Shown piece by piece: positions 26,614 to 34,701 of a DNA stretch of 64,000 bases. The stretch covers positions 305,320 to 369,319 of the forward strand of contig NZ_AUHM01000002.1 in assembly GCF_000423185.1 (NCBI RefSeq), given 5' to 3'. Every line of letters begins with the position of its first letter. Within the stretch, counting starts at the first letter, position 1. The position numbers were made by a program, and so were the translations under genes. This DNA comes from Inquilinus limosus DSM 16000. Its GTDB lineage: Bacteria > Pseudomonadota > Alphaproteobacteria > DSM-16000 > Inquilinaceae. The notes below the pieces were generated by a model. That model was given only the letters and a program-made list of their open reading frames with translations. It was not told the DNA's origin and did no database searches.

Positions 26614-27437
26614 TGAAGAGCGTCGCCCACATCTCCGACCTGCATTTCGGCCGCACCGAGCCGGCGCTGGTCGAGGCCCTGCTGGCCGAGCTGAAGGCGC
26701 TCGCCCCCTCGGTCGTCGCCGTCTCCGGCGACCTGACCCAGGATGCGCGCAGCGCCGAATTCGCGGCCGCGCGGGATTTCCTGGACCGGCTGCCGGCCCC
26801 CTACATCGTGGTCCCCGGCAATCACGACATCCCGCGGCACAACCTGCTGTCGCGCTTCACCAAGCCGTTCTCGCGCTACCGCCGCTACATCACCCCGGAC
26901 ACCGCCCCGCTGCTGGTCGAGGACGGGATCGTGCTGATCGGCGTCAATACCGCCCGGCGGCTGGTGGCGCACTGGAACTGGTCGCACGGATCGATCAGCC
27001 TGGGGCAGATCGAGCGGGTGCGGGAGACGCTGCGCGCCCTGCCCCGCAGCATGCTGAAGGTGGTGGTGGCGCATCATCCCTTCCTGCCGCCGCCCGACGC
27101 CCCCGGGACCAAGCTGATCGGGCGGGCGGAGACGGCGCTGCGCTTCTTCGCCACCGCCGGGGTCGACCTGATCCTGACCGGCCACCTGCACCGGGGCTTC
27201 TACGGCGAGGTCACCACTTATCACGGCAAGGTGCGCCGCCCGATCCTGGTGGCGCAGGCGGCGACCGCGACCTCCAGCCGGCGGCGCAACGAGCCGAACG
27301 CCTACAACCGCATCCTGATCGAGGGCGACCGGCTGACGCTGGAGCCGCGGCGCTGGGACGGCGCCGGCTTCACCCCGATGCCGGCGCAGAGCTTCGAGAA
27401 GGTGAAGGGCCGCTGGCAGGCGCTGCCGGCGGGGTGA
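26613..27437 (+). CDS. Calcineurin-like metallophosphoesterase
   Basis: A 274-aa phosphoesterase with a complete dimetal site: AHISDLHFGR (DxH), VAVSGDLTQDA (GDxxxx), VVPGNHDIPRH (GNHD), VAHHPFL and LTGHLHRGFYG (GHxH). The domain arrangement resembles CpdA/Icc-type cyclic nucleotide phosphodiesterases, but single-domain members also cleave phospholipid headgroups, so the substrate is open. The ATG overlaps the lipid-kinase stop; a GTG one codon earlier is possible. The pairing with a lipid kinase suggests lipid phosphate metabolism, which is inference. Confidence 0.9.
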   Translation: MKSVAHISDLHFGRTEPALVEALLAELKALAPSVVAVSGDLTQDARSAEFAAARDFLDRLPAPYIVVPGNHDIPRHNLLSRFTKPFSRYRRYITPDTAPLLVEDGIVLIGVNTARRLVAHWNWSHGSISLGQIERVRETLRALPRSMLKVVVAHHPFLPPPDAPGTKLIGRAETALRFFATAGVDLILTGHLHRGFYGEVTTYHGKVRRPILVAQAATATSSRRRNEPNAYNRILIEGDRLTLEPRRWDGAGFTPMPAQSFEKVKGRWQALPAG

Positions 27438-27498
27438 ACCGGCGGGCGCCGTCGGCACTCGCTCGCGCGCGTTCGCGATCTCCCATCGAAGGCCGGAA

Positions 27499-27531
27499 CG
27501 GGTCCGTGCCGCCTGGAACTCCACGGACCCG
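27499..27531. terminator. Bidirectional hairpin between convergent genes
   Basis: CGGGTCCGTG pairs perfectly with CACGGACCCG around a 13-base loop, in the 99-base gap between the convergent phosphoesterase and SDR genes. There is no T-run on either side, so efficiency is uncertain. Confidence 0.55.
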
Positions 27532-27536
27532 CCGAG

Positions 27537-28373
27537 TCAGACGGACGCGGCCGCGGGGAAATCGGTGCTGCGGGTCACATCCTCCCAGCGGTCCATTTCC
27601 GCGATGACCGCGTCGAGCTTCTCCCTGGCGCGGCGCAGGGCATCGGTGCCGAGCAGCAGGTGGAGCGGCGGCTCGTCCGCGCGAACGGTCGCGATGATCG
27701 CCCGGGCGGCGCGGTCCGGATCGCCGAGCTGCTTGCCGGCCATGTCATCGAAAGCCGCGGCGCTGCGCCGGACGCCGGCCGCATAGGCCTCGTCCCCCAC
27801 CTCGCTCTTGCGGATCGAATGAGCGGAGAGGAAGTCGGTGCGGAAGGCGCCCGGCGCCACCGCCGTCACCTTGATGCCGAGCGGCGCGATCTCCTGGGCC
27901 AAGCTCGCCGACAGGCCCTCGAGGGCGTATTTCGCCGCGGAATACAGCGCCGTGCCGATCGTCGGCGCGCGCCCGGCGATCGACGTGATGTTGACGATAT
28001 GTCCGGCCCCCTGCGCCCGGAGCCGGGGCAGCGCCGCGCGGATGATGGCGAAGGGGCCGAACACGTCCACCTGGAACAGCCGCGCCACCTCGGCGTCCGT
28101 CGCCTTCTCGACGGCGCCGAGCAGGCCGTAGCCGGCGTTGTTGACGATGACGTCGATCGCCCCGGCCAGCGCGAAGGCCCGCTCGACCGTAACGTCGATG
28201 GCGGCGCCGTCCGCGAGGTCGAGGGTCAGGACGTGCAGTGTTCCGGGTCCGGGGTCGAGATCGGGCGTGCCGCTCCGCACCGTGCCGATCACGGTGTCGC
28301 CCTCGGCGAGCGCCGCCCTGGCCAGGGCGAGCCCGAGGCCGCGTGAGATGCCGGTGATGAACCACGTCGTCAT
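27537..28373 (-). CDS. SDR family oxidoreductase
   Basis: A 278-aa classical short-chain dehydrogenase. The start WFITGISRGLGLALARAALA carries TGxxxGxG. IDVIVNNAGYGLLGA (NNAG), IVNITSIAGRAP (catalytic Ser) and YSAAKYALEGLSASL (catalytic YxxxK) are all intact. The type is common in oxidoreductases of unknown substrate. A LysR regulator is divergent with a 120-base gap holding a clear palindrome, so this gene is the likely regulated target. Confidence 0.92.
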   Translation of the reverse strand: MTTWFITGISRGLGLALARAALAEGDTVIGTVRSGTPDLDPGPGTLHVLTLDLADGAAIDVTVERAFALAGAIDVIVNNAGYGLLGAVEKATDAEVARLFQVDVFGPFAIIRAALPRLRAQGAGHIVNITSIAGRAPTIGTALYSAAKYALEGLSASLAQEIAPLGIKVTAVAPGAFRTDFLSAHSIRKSEVGDEAYAAGVRRSAAAFDDMAGKQLGDPDRAARAIIATVRADEPPLHLLLGTDALRRAREKLDAVIAEMDRWEDVTRSTDFPAAASV

Positions 28374-28431
28374 GGGGTCTCCTTCATGGGGTCTCCGTTG
28401 CGAACCCCGAGATAGGCCCGGCCGACCAGGT

Positions 28432-28452
28432 TCAGAATGGTTGCGATTCTGA
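28432..28452. promoter_or_regulatory. LysR-type operator palindrome between SDR and LysR genes
   Basis: TCAGAAT-GGTTGCG-ATTCTGA is a perfect inverted repeat with 7-bp arms and a 7-base centre. It lies 59 bases upstream of the SDR start and 42 bases upstream of the LysR start. Size and location match a LysR-family recognition site that controls both directions. Confidence 0.65.
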
Positions 28453-28493
28453 CAGAACTTGTGAGTTCAGCTAAAAAATGCTGCGATGGCGCC

Positions 28494-29429
28494 ATGGTCT
28501 CCCTTCTGTCGGGCAGCGACTACAATCAGCTGCGGGCCTTCGTCGCCGTGGGCGAGTTGCTCAGCTTCAGCCGCGCGGCGGAGGTGCTCGGCGTGTCGCC
28601 ATCGGCGCTGAGCCAGATGGTTCGCGGTTTCGAGGAGCGCGTCGGGGTGCGGCTGCTGAACCGCACGACCCGCAGCGTGGCGCTGACGGAGGCAGGCGAG
28701 AACCTGTTCCGTCGCGTGCGGCCCGTCGTGTCGGAGCTCGGCGAAGCGATCGGGCAGGTGCGGCGCTATCGCGAGCGGCCGGCCGGCACCGTCCGCATCC
28801 ACGCCTTCCGCTCGGCCGCCGAGAGCTATATCGAGCCGATTCTGCCCGATTTCGTGCGGTCCTACCCGGATGTCGTGCTCGACATAACGCTCGATGACGA
28901 GGTGGTCGACATCGTCGCCGGCGGCTTCGATGCGGCGATCCGCATCGGAGAGGTGATCGAGCGCGACATGATCGCTGTGCGCCTCGGGCCCGAAATGCGC
29001 CAGATCGCGGTGGCTTCGCCCGAATACCTGGCCGCCTGCGGCCGGCCGGAGCATCCGCGCGATCTCGTGCATCACCGCTGCGTCCGCTGGCGCTGGCCCG
29101 GGCATGCCGCGCCCTATGCCTGGGAGTTCTGCGAGGACGGCCGCTGGTTTTCCGTCGCGGTCGACGGCCCGCTCATCGTCGACGACAAGGAGATGGCGCG
29201 ACGCGCGGCCCTGCGGGGCATCGGCATCGGCTTCGCCGTCGAGCAGACGGTCACCGGCGATATCGCCGCCGGCCGCCTCGTCCCTCTGCTGGAGCAATGG
29301 TCCGCGCCGTTCCCGGGCCTGTTCCTGTGCTACCCGCAGCAGCGGCAGATGGCGCCGGCGCTGCGCGCCTTCATCGACGCCGTGAGGGATGTCGGGGGCC
29401 GCGATGCCGGGAGTTCCGCCGGACAGTGA
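28494..29429 (+). CDS. LysR family transcriptional regulator
   Basis: A 311-aa regulator. The N-terminal winged helix is typical: LRAFVAVGELLSFSRAAEVL, GVSPSALSQMVRGFEERVGV, RLLNRTTRSVALTEAG. The rest is a periplasmic-binding-protein-like effector domain (GTVRIHAFRSAAESYI, GFDAAIRIGEVIERDMIAVR, ASPEYLAACGRPEHPRDL). The MVSLLSGSDYNQ start is preferred over an in-frame upstream ATG because it matches the family N-terminus. It is divergent from an SDR oxidoreductase and probably activates or represses it. Confidence 0.94.
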   Translation: MVSLLSGSDYNQLRAFVAVGELLSFSRAAEVLGVSPSALSQMVRGFEERVGVRLLNRTTRSVALTEAGENLFRRVRPVVSELGEAIGQVRRYRERPAGTVRIHAFRSAAESYIEPILPDFVRSYPDVVLDITLDDEVVDIVAGGFDAAIRIGEVIERDMIAVRLGPEMRQIAVASPEYLAACGRPEHPRDLVHHRCVRWRWPGHAAPYAWEFCEDGRWFSVAVDGPLIVDDKEMARRAALRGIGIGFAVEQTVTGDIAAGRLVPLLEQWSAPFPGLFLCYPQQRQMAPALRAFIDAVRDVGGRDAGSSAGQ

Positions 29430-29471
29430 GCCGTCGCCAGCCGGCAGGCGCTGCCGGCGGGGTGAGCGGGC

Positions 29472-30818
29472 TCAGACGATCGCAGGCACGGCGCCGGGGT
29501 CGGCCAGGAGGCCGGCGAGGAGGGTTAGGGCCTGGCGGAGCCGCGCCCGGTCCGGCACCCCGCCGAGCGAGAGGCGGACCGCCTCCGGCGGCGAGCCGGA
29601 GACGTCGAAGGCATCGCTCGCCACCACCAGCAGCCCGGACTCGCGGGCGGCGGCGACCAGCCCGGCGCGCCCCCGGCCGGCCGGCAGGCCGAGCCAGAGG
29701 TGATTGCCGTCCGGCTGCGCCGCGATCGACGCCTCCCCCAGGATCTCGCGCGCGAGCTGCTGCCGCGCCCGGTTCTCCGCCCGGATCGCCGCCGCCAGCC
29801 CGTCCAGGGTGCCGTCGCCGATCCAGCGTGTCGCCAGCGCGGCGGTCAGGGGCGACGCCATCAGGCTGACGGCCCGCAGCCCGGCGGCCAGCCGCGACGC
29901 CTGACGGGCATCCGGCGCCGCGACATAGGCGATGCGCAGCGCCGGGGTGGCGCATTTCGACAGGGTGGCGAGATGCCAGGTGATCTCCGGCGCCAGGGCC
30001 GCCAGCGGCGGCGGTCCGGCCTCCGGCAGCGCGCCATAGGCGTCGTCCTCGATCAGCGCCACGCCGTACCGCCGTGCGGTGGCCGCGATCGCCTGTCGCC
30101 GCGGCGGCGGCAGCGTGGCGGTGGTCGGGTTGCCGATCGTCGGCACCAGATAGAGCGCCTTCGGCGGGGCCGCCCGGCACAGATCCGCGAAGGCGTCGGG
30201 GTCGAGCCCCTCGGCATCATGCGCCAATCCGACGAGATCGAAGCCCCGCTGCGCGGCGATCGTCTTCATGCCGGGATAGGTCAGCGCGGCGCAGGCCAGG
30301 GTCTCGCCGGGGCGCAGCAGCAGATCGAGCAGGGCGAAGAGGGTGCTCTGCACCCCTGCGGCCACGATCACCCGCTCCGGCGGCAACCGGCCGAGGCGGC
30401 GCGCCAGCCATCCGGCCCCGGCGGCGCGGTCCTGCGGCACGCCGCCGGCGGGCTGGTAGGTGAGGCCGGCGGCGCCGCCGGGCGCCGCCAGCAGATCGGC
30501 GATCCCTTTCGCGACCCGGTCGCCCAGGCCCGCGGGCTGCGGCGGCACGTTCATGCTGAGATCGAAGCCCGCCGCCCCGCCGGGCGCGGCGGCGCGAACG
30601 AAGCTGCCGCTGCCGGGGCGGCCCTCGACCAGCCCCATACGCTTCAGCTCATCGTATGCCCGTGTCACTGTGGTGAGGTCGACACCCCGCTCCGCAGCCA
30701 GCCGCCGCTGCGGCGGCAGCCGCGTGCCCGCCGGAAGGTCGCCGAATCGAATGAGATCCACAAATCCGGCGGCGATGGCCAGGTATTTCGGAACGGGCTC
30801 GGTGGTGCGACGGTCCAT
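29472..30818 (-). CDS. MocR-type GntR/aminotransferase-fold transcriptional regulator
   Basis: A 448-aa fusion of an N-terminal GntR winged helix (LPPQRRLAAERGVDLTTVTR, AYDELKRMGLVEGRPGSGSF) with a PLP-dependent aminotransferase fold I domain. The latter has VIVAAGVQSTLFALLDLL, YLVPTIGNPTTATLP, IEDDAYGAL and LATLSKCATPALRIAYV, where SK supplies the PLP lysine. Such MocR proteins (PdxR, GabR) bind PLP and control vitamin B6 or amine metabolism. The start MDRRTTEP is preferred; an ATG five codons upstream exists. It is divergent from a DUF983 gene, with three ATAC-type half-sites between. Confidence 0.92.
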   Translation of the reverse strand: MDRRTTEPVPKYLAIAAGFVDLIRFGDLPAGTRLPPQRRLAAERGVDLTTVTRAYDELKRMGLVEGRPGSGSFVRAAAPGGAAGFDLSMNVPPQPAGLGDRVAKGIADLLAAPGGAAGLTYQPAGGVPQDRAAGAGWLARRLGRLPPERVIVAAGVQSTLFALLDLLLRPGETLACAALTYPGMKTIAAQRGFDLVGLAHDAEGLDPDAFADLCRAAPPKALYLVPTIGNPTTATLPPPRRQAIAATARRYGVALIEDDAYGALPEAGPPPLAALAPEITWHLATLSKCATPALRIAYVAAPDARQASRLAAGLRAVSLMASPLTAALATRWIGDGTLDGLAAAIRAENRARQQLAREILGEASIAAQPDGNHLWLGLPAGRGRAGLVAAARESGLLVVASDAFDVSGSPPEAVRLSLGGVPDRARLRQALTLLAGLLADPGAVPAIV

Positions 30819-30825
30819 CGCATCA

Positions 30826-30850
30826 CCATACACTTCTCAATAGTGTATGG
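30826..30850. promoter_or_regulatory. MocR-type operator
   Basis: CCATACACT-TCTCAAT-AGTGTATGG is a perfect inverted repeat with 9-bp arms, 8 bases upstream of the MocR start. A third half-site, CCATACA, follows about 20 bases further towards DUF983 (near 30870). Known MocR regulators bind sets of such ATAC-containing half-sites in both direct and inverted order. Confidence 0.7.
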
Positions 30851-30896
30851 AAATATCAGATCATGAAGACCATACAATAATCGCCGAGGACTCGCC

Positions 30897-31283
30897 ATGG
30901 CCCAGCCCAGCCACCCGACTCTGAAGCCCTTCGAGGTCGGCATCCGGGCGCGCTGCCCGCGCTGCGGCAGGGGCCATCTGTTCCGCGGCTTCCTGACCCT
31001 GGCGCCGCGCTGCGAGGTTTGCGGCCTCGACTACGGCTTCGCCGACCCGGCGGACGGCCCGGCCTTCTTCGTCATGTCGATCGTCAGCTTCCCGATCATC
31101 GCCTTCGCCGCCTGGCTGGAGCTGACCTATGAGCCGCCGTTCTGGGTGCATCTCCTGACCTCGGCACCGATGCTGATCGGCGGCTGCCTGGCGCTGCTGC
31201 GGCCGCTGAAGGGCTGGCTGGTCGCCGCCCAGTACATCAACGATGCCCGCGAGGGACGCCTGGCCCGCAAGGGCGAGGACTGA
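30897..31283 (+). CDS. DUF983 family membrane protein
   Basis: A 128-aa protein. The N-terminal zinc-ribbon-like part has CPRCGRGHLFRGFLTLAPRC and EVCGLDYG (two CxxC pairs); two membrane helices follow (FFVMSIVSFPIIAFAAWLEL and LLTSAPMLIGGCLALLRPLK). This arrangement is the DUF983 signature; family function is unknown, and members often occur near respiratory or Nudix genes. It is divergent from a MocR regulator and probably shares its operator. Confidence 0.9.
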   Translation: MAQPSHPTLKPFEVGIRARCPRCGRGHLFRGFLTLAPRCEVCGLDYGFADPADGPAFFVMSIVSFPIIAFAAWLELTYEPPFWVHLLTSAPMLIGGCLALLRPLKGWLVAAQYINDAREGRLARKGED

Positions 31284-31679
31284 CCGCGTCGAGAACCGGA
31301 TGCGAGACCGGCGCCGCCCGGTGCGATATGGCCGTCCCCGGTCGGGAACAACGTCGCTCCCCGCGATTCAGGCGCCCCTGCTGCACTCACGCAATGGTGG
31401 CCGGACGACAGCCTTTCGCGGAAACGACCTACCCAAACGGGCTAGATCCGATTAGTCTAAATTGTATATAAAATTTTATAAATACGTTTGACTCTCCCCG
31501 GCGTTGTCATGTTTTAATTTTCCCAGCGGCTGATCCTCCCATCCTCATGAATGGTCAGGATCCACCAAAATAGTGAAACGACACGAACCTCCAGAACCCA
31601 AAACAAGAAAAGCACCTATAATAAGAAAGACGAAACTGCCGAAAAATTACAGAGACTCACAAAATTAGCAGGAATTATC
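31284..31679. other. AT-rich noncoding leader region
   Basis: About 400 bases without a convincing gene. The first part has the local GC content; from about 31440 it becomes strikingly AT-rich. It contains the 14-base perfect palindrome TATAAAATTTTATA (31467-31480) and possible -35 elements (TTGACT at 31488) whose spacing to a -10 is poor. The reading frame of the downstream LuxR gene stays open through 31551-31679, but its codons (Lys/Thr/Asn-rich) look noncoding. It is likely a long promoter/leader region of the LuxR-type gene. Confidence 0.5.
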
Positions 31680-32531
31680 ATGATTGCTTATAAGGCAACT
31701 CCGTTCGACGCGATCGACGACACCACTTCCGGAGAGATGGCTTCCGCCCAGCCGGCCCATGGCATCGACCATCCTGTGGATGCTGCCGCGGCCGTGAGCT
31801 CGCCGCCGTCGGACGCACGCACACCGCTGATCGCGATCATCGATCCCCGCACCCTCGGCCGCGACAGCCTGGCGCGGGCGCTCGAGGCGACCGAATGCCG
31901 GTTCCGTAACCACTGCTTCGCCCGCCTCGACGAATGGCTGCAGGACGGGCCGGTCCGCGAGGGCACGGCCGCAATCCTGCTGGGCATCGGGGCGATGGAT
32001 GCGGACGACGAAGGCCTGGCGGCGGACCTCCAGCTCCTGGCGCGGGAGTTCGGCCATATCCCCACGATCGTGATAGGGGACATCGAGGACCCGTCCCATG
32101 TGCTCAGGATCCTGGGCCACGGCGCCCGCGGGTACATCCCGACCAGCGTCAGCCTCTCCGTCGCCGTCGAGGCGATCTCGCTGGCCCGGGCCGGCGGCCT
32201 GTTCGTGCCGGCCGGCAGCCTGATGCAGGTCCAGCGGCTTTCCTCGGAACCGCCTCAGGGCGTCGCGCCCCTGGAGACTCTGCTCACCGAGCGGCAGGCG
32301 GCCGTCGCCGAGGCGGTCGCCAGAGGCAAGGCCAACAAGATCATCGCCTATGAGCTGAATCTCTGCGAGAGCACGGTGAAGGTGCATATCCGCAGCATCA
32401 TGAAGAAGCTGCAGGCCCGGAACCGCACGGAGGTCGCCTACAAGCTCCACAACCTCACGCAATCCCGGCCCGGCTCCACGCGCGGCTGGTCCTCCGCAGG
32501 AAGTCCGGCTCGCCTGCAGGGATGGCGCTGA
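31680..32531 (+). CDS. LuxR-family regulator with a degenerate receiver domain
   Basis: A 283-aa response-regulator-like protein. The C-terminal helix-turn-helix is standard (LLTERQAAVAEAVARGKANK, LCESTVKVHIRSIMKKLQAR, NRTEVAYKL). The N-terminal domain has receiver features (PLIAIIDPRTLGRDSLARAL, then GARGYIP), but where the phosphorylated Asp should follow the third strand it reads AAILLGIGAMD, with no Asp. It is thus probably phosphorylation-independent. The start ATG after AGCAGGAATTATC is preferred to a longer Lys/Asn-rich extension. The gene stands alone after a long AT-rich leader, suggesting complex regulation. Confidence 0.85.
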   Translation: MIAYKATPFDAIDDTTSGEMASAQPAHGIDHPVDAAAAVSSPPSDARTPLIAIIDPRTLGRDSLARALEATECRFRNHCFARLDEWLQDGPVREGTAAILLGIGAMDADDEGLAADLQLLAREFGHIPTIVIGDIEDPSHVLRILGHGARGYIPTSVSLSVAVEAISLARAGGLFVPAGSLMQVQRLSSEPPQGVAPLETLLTERQAAVAEAVARGKANKIIAYELNLCESTVKVHIRSIMKKLQARNRTEVAYKLHNLTQSRPGSTRGWSSAGSPARLQGWR

Positions 32532-32573
32532 GCCCGCGGGAAGCCGCGGAAGCGGCAGCGGCGGAGGGGCGGG

Positions 32574-33032
32574 CTAGTCCTGCCCCCCGTCCCGCCCGAG
32601 CCACGGGTCCGGACCCAGGTCGCGGCCACCGGCATGCGCGGCCAGGCGGTCGAGATAGTGGGCCCAGCCCTCGGCATGGCCGGCGCATTGCTCGGCGCTC
32701 GGCAGGCCGGTGTGGGTCAGGCGCAGCAGCGTGCCGTCCGGCTGCTCGATCAGGTCGATCTCGACCAGGCTCGACCCCGGCGGTACCACCTCGCTGCCCT
32801 CCCAGCCGAAGCTGTAGGCCAGGCGGTGCACCGGCACCACCTCGCGGAAGGCGCCGCGGGCGAAGCGGGCGCCGGTGACGTTGACGAGATAGAGGCCGCC
32901 CGGCTGCGGTTCGATCTGCGCCTCGGTGCCCATCCAGCGCAGGATCTTCTCCGGATCGGTCAGCAGGGCGAACACCGCCGCGGGCGGCGCCGGGATGTGG
33001 GTCTCGCGACGGACGACGAGATCGTCTGGCAT
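32574..33032 (-). CDS. SRPBCC/AHSA1-domain protein, paralog 1
   Basis: A 152-aa protein of the activator-of-Hsp90-like (AHSA1) START/SRPBCC group. Motifs: HIPAPPAAVFALLTDPEKIL, RWMGTEAQIEPQPGGLYLV, FSFGWEG-type segment (YSFGWEGSEVVPPGSSLVEI) and LLRLTHTGLPS. These bind hydrophobic ligands or act as stress-related proteins; function unknown. It is followed upstream in the genome by a second copy at 33070-33525, about two-thirds identical by eye, forming a tandem duplication with a 37-base gap. Confidence 0.9.
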   Translation of the reverse strand: MPDDLVVRRETHIPAPPAAVFALLTDPEKILRWMGTEAQIEPQPGGLYLVNVTGARFARGAFREVVPVHRLAYSFGWEGSEVVPPGSSLVEIDLIEQPDGTLLRLTHTGLPSAEQCAGHAEGWAHYLDRLAAHAGGRDLGPDPWLGRDGGQD

Positions 33033-33069
33033 TCGGTCTCCTCCACGGTTGCGGCGGCGGGCGGGAGGG

Positions 33070-33525
33070 TCAGGATTCGCGGTGGTCGCAGGGCGGCAGC
33101 GGGTCGGGGCCCGGATCGCCGCCGGCCACCACGGCCGCCAGCCGTTCGAGATAATGCATCCAGCCCCTGGCATGGGCCGGCACGGCCGACGGCGGCAGGC
33201 CGCTGTGGGTCATCCGCATCAGCGTGCCGTCCGGCTGTTCGATCAGGTCGATCTCGATCAGGCTCGACCCCGGCGGCACCTCGGCATTGCCCTCCCAGCC
33301 GAAGCTGTAGACCAGCCGGTGCACCGGCACCACCTCGCGGAAGGCGCCGCGCACGATGTTGATGCCGTCGACGTCGAGCAGGTAGAGCCCGCCGGGCTGC
33401 GGCTCCAGCGTCGCGGTCCGGCCCATCCAGCGCAGGATCTGCTGCGGGTCGGTCAGGAAGGCGAAGATGGTGGCGGGCGGCGCCGGAACGCGGATCTCGC
33501 GCCGGAAGACGGTCGTGTCGTCCAT
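33070..33525 (-). CDS. SRPBCC/AHSA1-domain protein, paralog 2
   Basis: A 151-aa AHSA1-type protein: VPAPPATIFAFLTDPQQILR, EPQPGGLYLLDVDG, RGAFREVVPVHRLVYSFGWE, EIDLIEQPDGTLMRMTHSGL. It is the first gene of the two-gene tandem with 32574-33032. Differences concentrate in the segment after QPGG and near the C-terminus, which lines the ligand cavity in this fold, suggesting different ligands. The start follows GGGGGAGGCACG. It is divergent from a cyclase gene. Confidence 0.9.
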   Translation of the reverse strand: MDDTTVFRREIRVPAPPATIFAFLTDPQQILRWMGRTATLEPQPGGLYLLDVDGINIVRGAFREVVPVHRLVYSFGWEGNAEVPPGSSLIEIDLIEQPDGTLMRMTHSGLPPSAVPAHARGWMHYLERLAAVVAGGDPGPDPLPPCDHRES

Positions 33526-33630
33526 CGTGCCTCCCCCTGCCGCCGATCCCGGCAAAATAGCACGGCACGCGGCCGGGCGTCTCCACCGCCGCGGATGACA
33601 GGGCCGGGGCCGCGGCGGCATGATCGCGGC

Positions 33631-34701
33631 ATGGACCTGCCCGCGCCCCTCGCCTGGCTGGTGGACGATGCCGCCGCCGCACCCGGACCGGACCGTTTCC
33701 TGGCCGAGCTCGGCGGCCGCCTCGCGGCCGACGGTCTGCCGCTGGCCGGCGGCGCCCTGACGCTCGCCGTGCCGCACCCGATCGTCGCCCGCCGCACCTG
33801 GCTGTGGCGGGCCGGAACCGGGGCAGTGATCGAGGCGCTGGGCTTCGCCGGCATGCCGCTGGCGGCGGCCGGCCCGCCCGGCCGGGGCGGCCGCGACTGG
33901 CTGTCCGGGCTGGGGCCGGGCCCGGTGCAGGAGCAGACCGCCGGGCCGGCGGTGCTGGCCTGGGCCGGGACCCGGCCGTTCGATCGCGAGGAGGCCGGCC
34001 GGCTGCGCCAGGCCGCGCGTTTCGCCGCGGCGCCGCTGGCGGCGCTGGCGTCGCGGGCGGGGCTGGCGGCCCTGCTGGAGGCCTATCTCGGCCGGCGCAG
34101 CGCCGCCCGGGTGCAGGCGGGGGCGCTGCGCCGCGGCGCCGGCGAGACCATCCGCGCCGCCCTGCTCTGCGCCGATCTGCGCGATTTCACCGCCCTGTCC
34201 GAGGCGGCGGCGCCGGCCGAGGTGATCGCCGCGCTCGACGCCTGGTTCGACCGCGTCGCCGGGGCGGTGCACGCCTTCGGCGGCGAGGTGCTGAAGTTCA
34301 TGGGCGACGGCGTGCTGGCGATCTTCCCGGTCACCGGCACGCCGGCCGAGGCCTGCGACGCGGCGCTGCGCGCGGTCGCCGCCGCCCGCGCCGGCATGGC
34401 CCATCTCGACACGGCGCGGCAGGCCCAGGGGCTTCCGCCCCTGCCCTTCGGCGCGGCGCTGCATCTCGGCGAGGTGACCTGGGGCAATATCGGCGCCGCC
34501 GACCGGCTGGACTTCACCGCCATCGGCCCCGCCGTCAACCTGGTCAGCCGGCTGGAGGGGCTGTGCCGGCCGCTCGGCCGGCCGGTGCTGGTCTCGGGCG
34601 CGGTCGCCGCCGAGACCGCGGCGCCGTTGGTGCCGCTGGGCCAGCACGCGCTGCGCGGCATCGCGGCGCCCTGCGCCGTCTTCACCCTGCCGGATGCGTG
34701 A
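33631..34701 (+). CDS. Adenylate/guanylate cyclase (class III)
   Basis: A 356-aa protein. The C-terminal half (about 165-355) is a class III nucleotide cyclase domain: ALLCADLRDFTALSEAAAPA (first metal Asp), GGEVLKFMGDGVLAIFPV (second metal Asp in GDG), FGAALHLGEVTWGNIGAADR and DFTAIGPAVNLVSRLEGLCR (the Asn/Arg transition-state motif). The N-terminal part lacks membrane helices and looks like a soluble regulatory region without a recognised domain. It resembles the many alphaproteobacterial adenylate cyclases with diverse sensor domains. The product is probably cAMP. Confidence 0.9.
   Translation: MDLPAPLAWLVDDAAAAPGPDRFLAELGGRLAADGLPLAGGALTLAVPHPIVARRTWLWRAGTGAVIEALGFAGMPLAAAGPPGRGGRDWLSGLGPGPVQEQTAGPAVLAWAGTRPFDREEAGRLRQAARFAAAPLAALASRAGLAALLEAYLGRRSAARVQAGALRRGAGETIRAALLCADLRDFTALSEAAAPAEVIAALDAWFDRVAGAVHAFGGEVLKFMGDGVLAIFPVTGTPAEACDAALRAVAAARAGMAHLDTARQAQGLPPLPFGAALHLGEVTWGNIGAADRLDFTAIGPAVNLVSRLEGLCRPLGRPVLVSGAVAAETAAPLVPLGQHALRGIAAPCAVFTLPDA

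Noticed and set aside
31551-31679. Lys/Thr/Asn-rich N-terminal extension of the LuxR-type regulator
   Set aside because: Composition matches AT-rich noncoding DNA; an ATG with a ribosome binding site lies at 31680, before the receiver-like domain.
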